Notes: a model not told the origin generated them from the letters alone. Shown: positions 24,908 through 33,154, numbered from the stretch's first letter. The stretch is 64,000 nucleotides of DNA from Microbacterium hydrocarbonoxydans (GCF_904831005.1 NZ_LR882982.1:3348001-3412000), one strand, 5' to 3'. A program made the numbers and translations.

Positions 24908-25564
24908 TCAGCCCTTCGCGGCGCGCTCGAGCCACTTCGTGAGGAAGACGTGCACATCGCGCAACTCCTCTTCGGAGATGCTGTGGGTGAGCCCCGTGTA
25001 GACCCGCCCCGACAGCTCGGAGTGCCTCGGCAACCACTCGGCGGTGTGCGCGACGCGGGCGTCGGGGATCACCTCGTCGTTCGTGCCACGCCCCCAGAAC
25101 ACAGGCGGACGCTGCTCGGCGAGGTCCTCGTCGTTCGGCAGATCGCCGGCTGCGACGTACCCGCTCAGTGCGACGACCGCGTCCACGCGATCGGCTGCCA
25201 GACGCAGCGCCTGCAGAGCCACGGCCGCGCCCTGGGAGAAGCCGAGGAGCGCCACGGAGGGAGAGTCGGCCGCGAACTCCTCGAGCCAGCGCAGGAAGGA
25301 CTTCGCAGCGGCGGTCACGGAATCGGAGCTGCGGCCCTCGAGCCCCTCGATCGCGTACCACGAGCGGCCCGGCATGGGCCATGGCGGAGCGAGCGGCGCC
25401 GCCACGGATGCCACGGCGATGCCGTCGGGGAGGTAGGGCAGCAGGCCGAAGAGGTCGTGCTCGTCGGCACCGTAGCCGTGCAGGAGCACCAGCAGAGGCA
25501 TCCCTGCGCGCTCCTCGGTGGACCAGCGCGTGAGGGTGTCGTCGATCGTCAGTTCGTCGCTCAC
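24908..25564 (-). CDS. Alpha/beta hydrolase, phospholipase/carboxylesterase family
   Basis: 218-aa serine hydrolase of the small carboxylesterase type (YpfH/acyl-protein thioesterase-like). It has an LLHGYGADEHDLF oxyanion loop, nucleophile elbow GFSQGAA, Asp in NDEVIP and His in GLTHSIS. Cytosolic, no signal peptide. The GTG start is the last candidate before the conserved region; the preceding GAAGAG abuts it. It is divergent from the NUDIX-like gene. The 264 bp between this gene and the ABC-F start hold the leader structures and two copies of CCGGGCGTGTCG but no convincing gene. Confidence 0.85.
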   Translation of the reverse strand: MSDELTIDDTLTRWSTEERAGMPLLVLLHGYGADEHDLFGLLPYLPDGIAVASVAAPLAPPWPMPGRSWYAIEGLEGRSSDSVTAAAKSFLRWLEEFAADSPSVALLGFSQGAAVALQALRLAADRVDAVVALSGYVAAGDLPNDEDLAEQRPPVFWGRGTNDEVIPDARVAHTAEWLPRHSELSGRVYTGLTHSISEEELRDVHVFLTKWLERAAKG

Positions 25565-25626
25565 CTCTTCATGATGCCAGCCACCTCGGACACCGTCTCC
25601 ACGTGTGCGGCTGGTAGAAAGGACAC

Positions 25627-26229
25627 ATGTCCGTCCGCACACCTGATCCAGAGCCCGAGCCCGAAGACGGTCTCGGACGTTTCGACGCCGCGCAGTCGCC
25701 GTCTCGGGACGGCAACCCGGGCTGGCTCAGCGACGTCGAGCTCGAAGAGGCGCGTCGCCGCCTCCCCATGCTCTACGTCGAGGCGATCCCGGTGCGCACC
25801 GACGGGTCCGGCCAGGTCTCCGAGATCGGCATCCTGCTGCGGTCCACCCCGCTCGGCGAGATGACGCGCACCATCGTGTCCGGTCGTGTGCGCTTCGGCG
25901 AGACGATCCGCGATGCGCTGTTCCGGCATGTCGAGAACGACCTCGGCCCGATGGCCTTCCCGCTTCTGCCGCCGCAGCCGCTGCCGTTCACAGTCGCCGA
26001 GTACTTCCCGATCCCGGGCGTCAGCGCCTATCACGACGATCGGCAGCACGCCGTGTCCCTCGCCTTCGTGGTGCCGGTCACCGGCACGTGCGAGCCGCGT
26101 CAGGACGCCCTCGAGGTGACCTGGTTCTCACCCGAGGCCGCGGCGTCCGACGCCGTCGCCGCCGAGATGGAGGGCGGCCGGGGCACGCTGATCCGCCTGG
26201 CGCTCGCCAATCTCGGCCTCCTCCGCTAG
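25627..26229 (+). CDS. DUF4916 NUDIX-like protein
   Basis: 200-aa protein matching the actinobacterial DUF4916/NUDIX family: GWLSDVELEEARRRLPMLYVEAIPV, VAEYFPIPGV and HDDRQHAVSLAFVVPV are conserved. The Nudix box is degenerate: in GRVRFGE...RHVENDLG the usual metal-binding Glu pair is replaced by Asn and Asp. Pyrophosphatase activity is therefore uncertain. The start is six bases after TAGAAA, with AAAGGA also close enough to act as a ribosome site. It is convergent with the threonine aldolase gene. Confidence 0.85.
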   Translation: MSVRTPDPEPEPEDGLGRFDAAQSPSRDGNPGWLSDVELEEARRRLPMLYVEAIPVRTDGSGQVSEIGILLRSTPLGEMTRTIVSGRVRFGETIRDALFRHVENDLGPMAFPLLPPQPLPFTVAEYFPIPGVSAYHDDRQHAVSLAFVVPVTGTCEPRQDALEVTWFSPEAAASDAVAAEMEGGRGTLIRLALANLGLLR

Positions 26230-26263
26230 CCACGCGGCGTCGGAGGGCGGCCGAGCAGGCTGT

Positions 26264-27331
26264 TCAGCGTGCGGTGAGCCGGGCGAGCTCGGCGACGAAC
26301 TCGTCGACGTCGGACTCCTCGGTGTCGAAACCGCACATCCAGCGCACCTCGTTGCGCGCAGCATCCCAGTCGTAGAAGCGGAACGACTCGCGCAGCTGAT
26401 CCGCGATGCCGTCGGGCAGCTGGGCGAAGACGCCGTTCGCCTGCGTGGGCTGCGTGAAGGTGACGCCGTCGATCGTGCCCTCCGCGATCGCGGCCTCGAT
26501 CGAGCCGCGCAGCCGCTGCGCCATCGCATTGGCGTGCCGGGCGTTGCGCAGCCACAGATCGCCCTCGAGCAGGGCGATCAGCTGCGCCGAGACGAAGCGC
26601 ATCTTCGACGACAGCTGCATGTTGAACTTGCGCGAATACCGCAGGCCGTTCGATGACTCGGGGTTCAGCACCACGATGGCCTCGCCGAGCATGGCGCCGT
26701 TCTTGGTGCCGCCGAAGCTGAGCACGTCGACCCCGGCGTCACGGGTGAAGGCCTGAAGCGGCACGTCGAGGGCCGCCGCGGCGTTCGAGATGCGTGCGCC
26801 GTCGAGGTGCAGGGTCATGCCGCGCTCGTGCGCATGGTCAGCGAGGGCTCGGATCTCGTCGACCGAGTACAGCGTGCCGAGCTCGGTCGACTGGGTGATC
26901 GACACGACCAGCGGCTGTGCGCGATGCTCATCGCCCCAACCCCAGGCCTCGCGGTCCACGAGCTCGGGGGTGAGCTTGCCGTCGTCGGTCGGCACGGCGA
27001 GGATCTTGAATCCGCCGATCTTCTCGGGTGCTCCGCCCTCGTCGACGTTGATGTGCGCAGAGGATGCCGCGATCACCGCGCCCCAGCGCGGCAGCATCGA
27101 CTGCAGGCCCGTGACGTTCGCTCCGGTGCCGTTGAACACGGGGAACGCCTCGACGCCCTCGCCGAAGTGGGCGCGGAACACCTCCTGCAGACGCTCGGTG
27201 TAGGCGTCTTCGCCATAGGCGACCTGGTGGCCGCCGTTCGCCGCCGCGATGGCCGCGAGGACCTCGGGGTGGACGCCGGAATAGTTGTCGCTGGCGAAGC
27301 CGCGGATCGCGGGGTCATGCTGAATGCTCAC
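26264..27331 (-). CDS. Low-specificity L-threonine aldolase (beta-eliminating lyase family)
   Basis: 355-aa PLP enzyme expected to cleave L-threonine or allo-threonine to glycine and acetaldehyde. Seen are FASDNYSGVHPEVL at the N-terminus, ASSAHINVDEGGAPEKI, HLDGARISNAAAAL (PLP Asp/Arg) and the Schiff-base lysine in SFGGTKNGAMLGEA. Length normal. Two consecutive GTG codons could start it; 27331 lies exactly six bases after TAGGCT and was chosen. There is no operon partner on this strand, so it is probably monocistronic. Confidence 0.88.
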   Translation of the reverse strand: MSIQHDPAIRGFASDNYSGVHPEVLAAIAAANGGHQVAYGEDAYTERLQEVFRAHFGEGVEAFPVFNGTGANVTGLQSMLPRWGAVIAASSAHINVDEGGAPEKIGGFKILAVPTDDGKLTPELVDREAWGWGDEHRAQPLVVSITQSTELGTLYSVDEIRALADHAHERGMTLHLDGARISNAAAALDVPLQAFTRDAGVDVLSFGGTKNGAMLGEAIVVLNPESSNGLRYSRKFNMQLSSKMRFVSAQLIALLEGDLWLRNARHANAMAQRLRGSIEAAIAEGTIDGVTFTQPTQANGVFAQLPDGIADQLRESFRFYDWDAARNEVRWMCGFDTEESDVDEFVAELARLTAR

Positions 27332-27337
27332 CACGCC

Positions 27338-27343
27338 AGCCTA
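27338..27343 (-). promoter_or_regulatory. -10 element TAGGCT for the threonine aldolase
   Basis: On the minus strand TAGGCT ends six bases before GTG 27331. Confidence 0.5.
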
Positions 27344-27420
27344 TTGCCGGATGACGGAGCGCCATGCGGCCGGCATGCGGGGTCTTCCGAATGTCCGTGG
27401 CCGCGCCTACCCTCTACCTC

Positions 27421-28908
27421 ATGGAGCGCACCGCTGCGAAGACGGCCTTCGCGAACGTCCTCGTCAACACGCTCATCGCGAACGTGACGACGAGCTTCCT
27501 GTGGTTCGCTCTCACCTTCTGGGTGTACATCGAGACGCAGTCCGTGCTGGCCACCGGCATCATCGGCGGCGCGTACATGCTCTTCATCGCGTTCTTCGCG
27601 ATGATCTTCGGCACGATCGTCGACCGCAACCGCAAGCACACCGTCATGCTGCTGTCGAGCGTGATCTCGGCGGTCGCCTTCCTCGTCGCCGGCCTGATCT
27701 ACATGTGGCAGCCCGAATCGGCGCTGCTCGATCTCGGCGGACCCTGGTTCTGGCTGTTCTCGGTCGTCATCCTGTTCGGCGGGGTAATCGAGCAGCTGCG
27801 CAACATCGCGCTGTCCACGACGGTCACGCTGCTGGTGCCCGAAGACAGGCGCGCGAACGCCAACGGCCTGGTCGGCACGGTGCAGGGGCTCGCGTTCCTC
27901 GTGACGAGCGTCTTCTCGGGGCTCTCGATCGGCTTCCTCGGCATGGGATGGACTCTGGTGATCGCGATCGGCGCGATGGTGCTGACCTTCGTGCATCTGC
28001 TGTTCATCCGCATCCCCGAGGGTGCGCCGACGCCCGACCCCGATGCCAAGAGCGCGCTGGACTTCCGTGGCAGCGTGACGGCGATCCGGCTCGCCCCCGG
28101 GCTGTTCGCGCTCATCATCTTCTCGACTTTCAACAACCTCATCGGCGGCGTCTACATGGCGCTCATGGACCCGTACGGGCTCACCCTGTTCGACGCCCAG
28201 ATGTGGGGGTTCGCTCTGGCGTTCGCGTCGACCGGCTTCCTGGTCGGCGGCGGGCTCGTCGCGAAGTTCGGGCTCGGCGTGAAGCCGATGCGCACGCTGC
28301 TGCTGGTCGTGATCGCGATGGGGCTGCTCGGCTCCGTCTTCATGCTGCGAGAGTGGTGGCCGCTGTACGTGATCGGCATGTGGGTCTACATGGCTCTCGT
28401 TCCGCCGGCCGAGGCCGCCGAGCAGACGATCATCCAGAAGGTGGTGCGCTACGACCGGCAGGGGCGGGTGTTCGGCGTCGCCGCCGCGATGGAGGCGGCG
28501 GCTGCTCCGGTCACCGCATTCCTCATCGCGCCGATCGCCGAGTTCCTGATCATCCCGTACATGCGCACCGACGACGGCACGCAGCAGTGGGGATGGCTGC
28601 TGGGCGAGGGTGAGGCGCGAGGCATCGCTCTGATCTGCCTCTTCGCGGGCCTGATCATGGTCGTCGCCGGGACGCTGGCCTTCTTCACGAAGTCATATCG
28701 AAAGCTCACCGATCTCTACGCGAACGCCCCGGAACAGGATCCGAACAGCGAGACGGGCGTTCCGAACAGCGAGACGGGCGACCCGATCGGCGACACCCGG
28801 AACGACGAGACCCGCGACCGGAACGACGACACCCGCGACACGAACGTCGTCGATGCGCCGGCACCGGTGCGCGGCCTGCCGCCCGAGATTCCCGAGGCGC
28901 GGCGATGA
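27421..28908 (+). CDS. MFS transporter with a repetitive acidic tail
   Basis: 495-aa major facilitator with twelve predicted membrane segments, of the drug-efflux-like group without large loops. Intracellular motif FGTIVDRNRKHTVM follows helix 2, and the second half contains GFLVGGGLVAKFG. Substrate unknown. The last 60 residues are a hydrophilic tail of repeats (NSETG twice, then RNDETRD/RNDDTRD). Start at MERTAAKT, seven bases after TACCCT, with no ribosome site. The stop is 3 bp from the convergent SDR gene. Confidence 0.85.
   Translation: MERTAAKTAFANVLVNTLIANVTTSFLWFALTFWVYIETQSVLATGIIGGAYMLFIAFFAMIFGTIVDRNRKHTVMLLSSVISAVAFLVAGLIYMWQPESALLDLGGPWFWLFSVVILFGGVIEQLRNIALSTTVTLLVPEDRRANANGLVGTVQGLAFLVTSVFSGLSIGFLGMGWTLVIAIGAMVLTFVHLLFIRIPEGAPTPDPDAKSALDFRGSVTAIRLAPGLFALIIFSTFNNLIGGVYMALMDPYGLTLFDAQMWGFALAFASTGFLVGGGLVAKFGLGVKPMRTLLLVVIAMGLLGSVFMLREWWPLYVIGMWVYMALVPPAEAAEQTIIQKVVRYDRQGRVFGVAAAMEAAAAPVTAFLIAPIAEFLIIPYMRTDDGTQQWGWLLGEGEARGIALICLFAGLIMVVAGTLAFFTKSYRKLTDLYANAPEQDPNSETGVPNSETGDPIGDTRNDETRDRNDDTRDTNVVDAPAPVRGLPPEIPEARR
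28736..28850 (+). repeat. Short tandem repeats in the MFS tail
   Basis: CCGAACAGCGAGACGGGC occurs twice in a row, followed by imperfect copies of GACACCCGGAACGACGAGAC. All stay in frame and encode Asn-Ser-Glu-Thr-Gly and Arg-Asn-Asp-Glu-Thr repeats. Confidence 0.7.
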
Positions 28909-28911
28909 CGA

Positions 28912-29553
28912 TCAGTCGAGCGTGAAGACCTGGTCGTTGAGCTCGGCGGCTTCGCCGTCCCACAGCCCGACGACCCGCGCGACCAGAGATGCGGGTTCGA
29001 GGCTCTTCGCTCGGAAGACCACGGATGCCGCACGCAGCGGCTCATCGGCATCCCGTGCGGCCTTGGCGAAACCCTGGGCGACCGCTCGTGTCCATGCCTC
29101 GGCGGCGGCCTTGACCGCGGCGTAGTTCGCGCCCCCGGCGAGAGGCCGCGCGACTGAGGTCGATGAGACGATCGCGAAGCGCCCGGCGGATGAGGCGCGC
29201 AGCGCGTCGTCGAACGCTCTGCTGGTTGCGCGCACCGCCTCGAGGGCGGGAAGGAGGGCCGCGAAGTCGGCATCCGACTGGCCTGCGAGTCCGCCGCCGC
29301 CACGCCACCCGCCGACGAGCGGAAGCACGGCATCCACAGTGCCGAGGCGGGAGGCGAGCGCGGTCATCTCGTCGAGCGATGTCGCGTCCGCGACCTCGAT
29401 CTCGGCTCCGATCTCGTGCAGCGGCTGCAGTCGATCGGCCGAGCGTCCCGTCGCGACCACCCGAGCGCCGAGGTCTGTGAGCGCCCGGGCGACGGCGAGA
29501 CCCGAGGCGCTGGTGGCTCCGGCGACGACGATGGTGCGGGCGGTGATGTTCAT
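28912..29553 (-). CDS. Short SDR family oxidoreductase, partner of DUF6421
   Basis: 213-aa minimal short-chain dehydrogenase: cofactor loop GATSASGLAVARA, Ser in IVSSTSV, catalytic YAAVK, and NDQVFTLD at the end. It lacks the longer substrate-binding C-terminus of typical SDRs. It lies downstream of, and co-oriented with, the DUF6421 gene, separated by 105 bp containing two hairpins. I recall DUF6421 and SDR genes being neighbours in other actinobacteria, which points to a joint pathway. Substrate unknown. Start at MNITARTI with GAGAGTGAG upstream. Confidence 0.85.
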   Translation of the reverse strand: MNITARTIVVAGATSASGLAVARALTDLGARVVATGRSADRLQPLHEIGAEIEVADATSLDEMTALASRLGTVDAVLPLVGGWRGGGGLAGQSDADFAALLPALEAVRATSRAFDDALRASSAGRFAIVSSTSVARPLAGGANYAAVKAAAEAWTRAVAQGFAKAARDADEPLRAASVVFRAKSLEPASLVARVVGLWDGEAAELNDQVFTLD

Positions 29554-29577
29554 GTACTCACTCTCGTGAAGAAACGG

Positions 29578-29640
29578 CTCTGCGGCCACTCCCTGTGGGG
29601 AATGGCCGCAGAGACCGTGTCCGCTCGCCCCCGCGAGCGG
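29578..29640 (-). terminator. Two adjacent hairpins between DUF6421 and SDR genes
   Basis: CTCTGCGGCCA (29578-29588) pairs with TGGCCGCAGAG (29603-29613), and the loop itself can pair TCCC with GGGA. Next to it CCGCTCGC (29621-29628) pairs with GCGAGCGG (29633-29640) around CCCC. They sit inside a same-strand gene pair, so they may end the DUF6421 transcript partially or set the ratio of the two products. Confidence 0.55.
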
Positions 29641-29658
29641 ACCCCAGAAATGCGCGAG

Positions 29659-31101
29659 TCAGTCGTCGGTGCCCCGGATGCCGACGGTCGACTCGATGAC
29701 CGGCTTCATCTTCTTGTCGAGGGCTTCGAAGAACATCGACAGCGGGAACTCGTCGTCGAGCACCGCATCGGTGTAGCCCTTGGGAGCACCGGCCAGGATC
29801 TCGTCCGGCAGACCGCGCGCCCAGCGGGACGCGGGGTTGGGCGTGAGCACCGAGCGCACGAGATCGTAGGCGGCCAGCCAGTGGGCCGTCTTCGGCCGGT
29901 CGATCGAGCGCCAGTACAGCTCGTCGATCGCATCGCCGAGGGCGACGACCGCATCGGGCACGCCGTCCCAGTCGAAGGCGAGGGCGGTGTCGGTCCAGTG
30001 CAGCACGCCGCGCTGGTGCAGCCATGCGAACAGCAGCTGCCCGCCGAGGCCGTCGTAGTTGCGCACTCGGGATCCCGTGATCGCGAAGCGGAAGATGCGG
30101 TCGAAGATCACGGCGTACTGCACGAGACCCGCGTGCTCGAGCATCTCCTGCTCCGAGACGGTCAGATCCTCGCCCGCCGAGACGCGAGCGCCGAGCGTGC
30201 GCTCGATCTTCACCGACTCGCGGAACGCGGTCAGATCGCACCGCAGCTCTTCGAGCGAGTACAGGAAGAACGGCATCCGCTGCTTGATCATGAACGGATC
30301 GAAGGGCAGGTCGCCGCGCATGTGCGTGCGGTCGTGGATGATGTCCCACATCACGAATGCGCGCTCGGTCAGAGCCTGGTCGTCGAGCATCGCCGCGGCG
30401 CGCTCGGGCAGGTCGAGCTTGGTGATCTCTGCGGCGGCGCGGGTGACCCGGCGGTAGCGCGCGGCCTCACGGTCCTGGAAGATCGCGCCCCACGTGAATG
30501 AGGGGATCTCGCGCATCGCGACGGTCTCGGGGAACAGCACCGCGGAGTTCGTGTCGTAGCCGGGAGTGAAGTCGACCAGGCGAAGCGAGACGAACAGCTT
30601 GTTGCCGTAGTCACCGGCCTCGAGTGCGGCGATGAACTCGGGCCAGATCGTCTCGACGATCAGAGCCTCGACGAGGCGGTCGCTCGAGCCGTTCTGCGTG
30701 TACATCGGGAAGACCACCAGGTGACGGATGCCGTCGACACGGTGCCGCTGCGGCTGGAAGGCCATGAGCGAGTCGAGGAAGTCCGGCACCCCGAAGCCGT
30801 TCGCGACCCAGCGGTCGAAGTCGACGATCGATGCGGCCAGGTACTCGGAGTCGTGCGGGAACGCGGGCGCGAGCGCGCGGATGCCGGAGGTGATGGCGGC
30901 GACCAGATCGCGGGCCTTCTCCTGCGTCGCCGAGTCCGTCGACGCATCCGGGATCGATCCGTCCTTGACCTGCATCTCGCGGAGGGAGATCGCGGCACTC
31001 TTGAGCTGGGCCCAGGCCGAGGAGGACTCCGCCACGGAGGCGTCCTCGACGACCTCGGGTTCGCCGACGATGGCCTGAGTGTTCAGGGTGGGAGTGGACA
31101 T
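29659..31101 (-). CDS. DUF6421 family protein
   Basis: 480-aa soluble protein matching DUF6421 throughout. Conserved stretches include RHLVVFPMYTQNGS, VETIWPEF, DIIHDRTHMRGDLPFDPFMIKQ (His/Asp-rich, a possible metal site) and GLGGQLLFAWLHQRGVL. No known catalytic family can be assigned. A GGAGGT ribosome site precedes ATG 31101. It is divergently transcribed from an Lrp/AsnC regulator across a 71-bp spacer that holds an inverted repeat, and followed by an SDR gene. The layout suggests a catabolic or detoxifying module controlled by the Lrp protein. Confidence 0.85.
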   Translation of the reverse strand: MSTPTLNTQAIVGEPEVVEDASVAESSSAWAQLKSAAISLREMQVKDGSIPDASTDSATQEKARDLVAAITSGIRALAPAFPHDSEYLAASIVDFDRWVANGFGVPDFLDSLMAFQPQRHRVDGIRHLVVFPMYTQNGSSDRLVEALIVETIWPEFIAALEAGDYGNKLFVSLRLVDFTPGYDTNSAVLFPETVAMREIPSFTWGAIFQDREAARYRRVTRAAAEITKLDLPERAAAMLDDQALTERAFVMWDIIHDRTHMRGDLPFDPFMIKQRMPFFLYSLEELRCDLTAFRESVKIERTLGARVSAGEDLTVSEQEMLEHAGLVQYAVIFDRIFRFAITGSRVRNYDGLGGQLLFAWLHQRGVLHWTDTALAFDWDGVPDAVVALGDAIDELYWRSIDRPKTAHWLAAYDLVRSVLTPNPASRWARGLPDEILAGAPKGYTDAVLDDEFPLSMFFEALDKKMKPVIESTVGIRGTDD

Positions 31102-31132
31102 GGAACCTCCGATCGCGGATCACGACGTAAAA

Positions 31133-31151
31133 ATTCCGGTCTAAACGGAAT
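31133..31151. promoter_or_regulatory. Inverted repeat, probable Lrp/AsnC operator
   Basis: ATTCCG-N7-CGGAAT lies in the AT-rich 71-bp spacer between the DUF6421 gene and the regulator, overlapping the -35/spacer region of the regulator promoter. GATAAT at 31158-31163 is a likely -10 for the regulator. Confidence 0.55.
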
Positions 31152-31172
31152 ACTGACGATAATATTACATCC

Positions 31173-31631
31173 ATGGATGATTCTGTCGACCTCGCGATCC
31201 TGGCCGAGATCTCGCGCGACGGCCGTGCCACGCTGTCGCAGCTGTCCGACGCCGTGGGCCTGTCCGTCTCGGCCGTGCAGTCGCGCCTTCGTCGTCTCGA
31301 GACGCGGGGAGTCATCTCGGGATACCGCGCGATCCTCGACCCCGAGCTCGTCGGCACGCCTCTGTCGGCCTTCATCGAGATCACACCTCTCGACCCCGCG
31401 CAGCCCGACAATGCTCCCGAGCTGCTCGAGCATCTGGATGCCATCGAGGCGTGCCACTCGATCGCCGGCGACGCGAGCTACATGCTGTTCGTGCGCGTGC
31501 GCTCGCCCCGTGCGCTGGAAGAGCTGGTGCGAGACATCCGCACCGCGGCCAACGTCAGCACGCGCACCACGGTCGTGCTGCAGACGTACTACGAGCACCG
31601 ACCCATCATCCCGGTCGGCGACGAGGTCTGA
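31173..31631 (+). CDS. Lrp/AsnC family transcriptional regulator
   Basis: 152-aa feast/famine regulator. The N-terminal helix-turn-helix covers residues 5-50 (AILAEISRDGRATLSQLSDAVGLSVSAVQSRLRRLETRGVI broken over the two helices), followed by a RAM/ligand domain (IEACHSIAGDASYMLFVRV). Such proteins bind amino acids or related acids as octamers. It is divergent from DUF6421 and probably regulates both itself and DUF6421-SDR through the inverted repeat between them. The near absence of a ribosome site and the close GATAAT suggest a very short leader. Confidence 0.92.
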   Translation: MDDSVDLAILAEISRDGRATLSQLSDAVGLSVSAVQSRLRRLETRGVISGYRAILDPELVGTPLSAFIEITPLDPAQPDNAPELLEHLDAIEACHSIAGDASYMLFVRVRSPRALEELVRDIRTAANVSTRTTVVLQTYYEHRPIIPVGDEV

Positions 31632-31680
31632 CCCGGCGACGAGCTCAGAGCCCGCTCGGAGCACCGTCGCGGAGTGCCGG

Positions 31681-32721
31681 TCAGAGCGCCGCGCCGACCA
31701 TCGCCTCGCCCAGCGGAGTGCGCAGGTGCAGCATGCGTGCGCCGTCGCGTTCGCTGGCCACCAGCCCCGCCTGTCGCAGCACGGTGAGGTGATGCGAGGC
31801 CGTCGAAGCGGCGATCCCGGCATCCGCCGCGACCTGCATCGTGGTGCGTGCCGCGCCCGCTGAGAGCAGGATGCCCGCGCGCGCCGGGCCGAGCAGCGCG
31901 CCCAGCGCCTCCTCGATCTCGCGCGTGCTGCGCGCCCATCCCGCCGTCACGCCGCGGGCCGGGTAGAACAGCGTGGGCTGCGCGGGTGGCTCGGTCAGCA
32001 CCATGCATCCCCAGGACGACATGACAGACGGCACGAGCACGAGCCCGCTGCCGTGACAGTCGACGATCTCGCTGTGGCGACGCAGCGAGACGCGCACGGC
32101 GCCGTCGCCCCAGCCGACCGAGCGATGCAGCCCGCCCGCCATCCCCCCGATGCCCGAGGAGGCGATGACCCGGGCCCGCACGGCGATGTCGGCGCGCAGC
32201 AGTCGTTCGAGCTGCGGCCACACCGGGGCGAGAGTGGCCGACCAGACATCCGACCAGGCGTCTGCGATCAGACCGCGTGCGCGTTCGGGGGTCTCTCGCA
32301 TCTCCGCCAACGCGCGCCTGCGTTCGCCCGACGAGCGCTGCACCACCTTGCCGAGATCCACGCGCATCGGCTCGATCGGTGCGCGACGCAGCGCCTCGAG
32401 CTCCGCCTCGGGCGACATGTCCCAGTGCGGTGTGGCGGTGAGGAAGTCAGGCATGTAGCCGTCGTCGCCGATCACGGCCGCCAGCAACCGGAAGCTCTCT
32501 CGAGGCAGTCGATCGCGCACGGCGCGCAGCCACCCCCACTGCAGCGGGTGCTGCTCGGGTCGCAGCAGCACCCTCACGGCATGCGCGAGCTCATGCCCGG
32601 GTGACACCCCGAAGCGCACGGCCTCGACATCGCCCGGGCTCAGGGCGAACTCGACGCGGTGAGCGGGATGCTCGACGCCTTCGATCGGCGCGGCATCCCG
32701 CGCTGCGATGTTTCGATCCAC
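31681..32721 (-). CDS. ArsR/SmtB-type regulator with DUF5937 N-terminal domain
   Basis: 346-aa regulator. Residues 1-250 form the DUF5937 region (EFALSPGDVEAVRFGVSPGHELAHAVRVL; FLTATPHWDMSPEAELEALR; VLTEPPAQPTLFYPARGV). The C-terminal 80 residues are a winged helix (AADAGIAASTASHHLTVLRQAGLVASERDGARMLHLRT). No ArsR-type metal cysteines are present, so an organic ligand is more likely. The GTG start lies inside a 20-bp perfect dyad that also serves the divergent operon, which suggests direct autorepression. Upstream in-frame valine codons nearer the domain are GTC and cannot start. Confidence 0.85.
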   Translation of the reverse strand: MDRNIAARDAAPIEGVEHPAHRVEFALSPGDVEAVRFGVSPGHELAHAVRVLLRPEQHPLQWGWLRAVRDRLPRESFRLLAAVIGDDGYMPDFLTATPHWDMSPEAELEALRRAPIEPMRVDLGKVVQRSSGERRRALAEMRETPERARGLIADAWSDVWSATLAPVWPQLERLLRADIAVRARVIASSGIGGMAGGLHRSVGWGDGAVRVSLRRHSEIVDCHGSGLVLVPSVMSSWGCMVLTEPPAQPTLFYPARGVTAGWARSTREIEEALGALLGPARAGILLSAGAARTTMQVAADAGIAASTASHHLTVLRQAGLVASERDGARMLHLRTPLGEAMVGAAL

Positions 32722-32729
32722 ATCGAAAC
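32710..32729. promoter_or_regulatory. 20-bp operator dyad over the ArsR-DUF5937 start codon
   Basis: GTTTCGAT-CCAC-ATCGAAAC is a perfect 8+4+8 dyad; the central CCAC is the GTG start of the regulator read on the other strand. It lies 37 bp from the ATG of the divergent cupin gene, so one site can shut both directions. Confidence 0.65.
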
Positions 32730-32766
32730 TGTAGGGCGGCGTCAGCAGGGTGTCGAGACTGGACCC

Positions 32767-33129
32767 ATGAACACCTCGCCTGCCGCTCTCGCCATCGTCG
32801 CGGGGGCTGACATCCGCCTCGGTGCCGGTCGCAGCCGCAAGTTCGTCGGTGCAGCGCACGGGGCCGACGTCTCGTACTTCTATGTCGAGAACCAGCCGGG
32901 CGAAGGCCCGGGGCTGCACTGGCATCCGTACTCCGAGACCTGGGTCGTGCTCCAAGGCGCGGCGCAGATCACGATCGCGGAACGCACGTTCACCGCACAC
33001 GCCGGCGACACCGCGACCGGGCCCGCGTTCGTTCCCCATGCCTTCACCAACATCGGCGAGGGCACCCTGCGCATCCTGTGCATCCACGCCTCGCCGACCA
33101 TCATCCAGACATTCCTCGCCGAGGACTGA
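32767..33129 (+). CDS. Cupin domain protein
   Basis: 120-aa single-cupin beta-barrel. Metal-site motif 1 is GLHWHPYSETWVVLQG (two His, one Glu) and motif 2 is AGDTATGPAFVPHAFTN. It probably binds Fe, Mn or Zn, as an enzyme or a sensor. First gene of a three-gene run (cupin, DUF4287, DHFR-like) with 25- and 15-bp gaps, divergent from the ArsR-DUF5937 regulator. The ATG is six bases after GAGACT, with no ribosome site, so a leaderless start is probable. Confidence 0.85.
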   Translation: MNTSPAALAIVAGADIRLGAGRSRKFVGAAHGADVSYFYVENQPGEGPGLHWHPYSETWVVLQGAAQITIAERTFTAHAGDTATGPAFVPHAFTNIGEGTLRILCIHASPTIIQTFLAED

Positions 33130-33154
33130 ACCCCACCCACTCCAGGAGAAACCC

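Noticed and set aside
24747..25001. A small plus-strand gene between the ABC-F and esterase genes
   Set aside because: No ribosome site or -10 element, it runs into the antisense of the esterase, and its composition is like a shadow frame.
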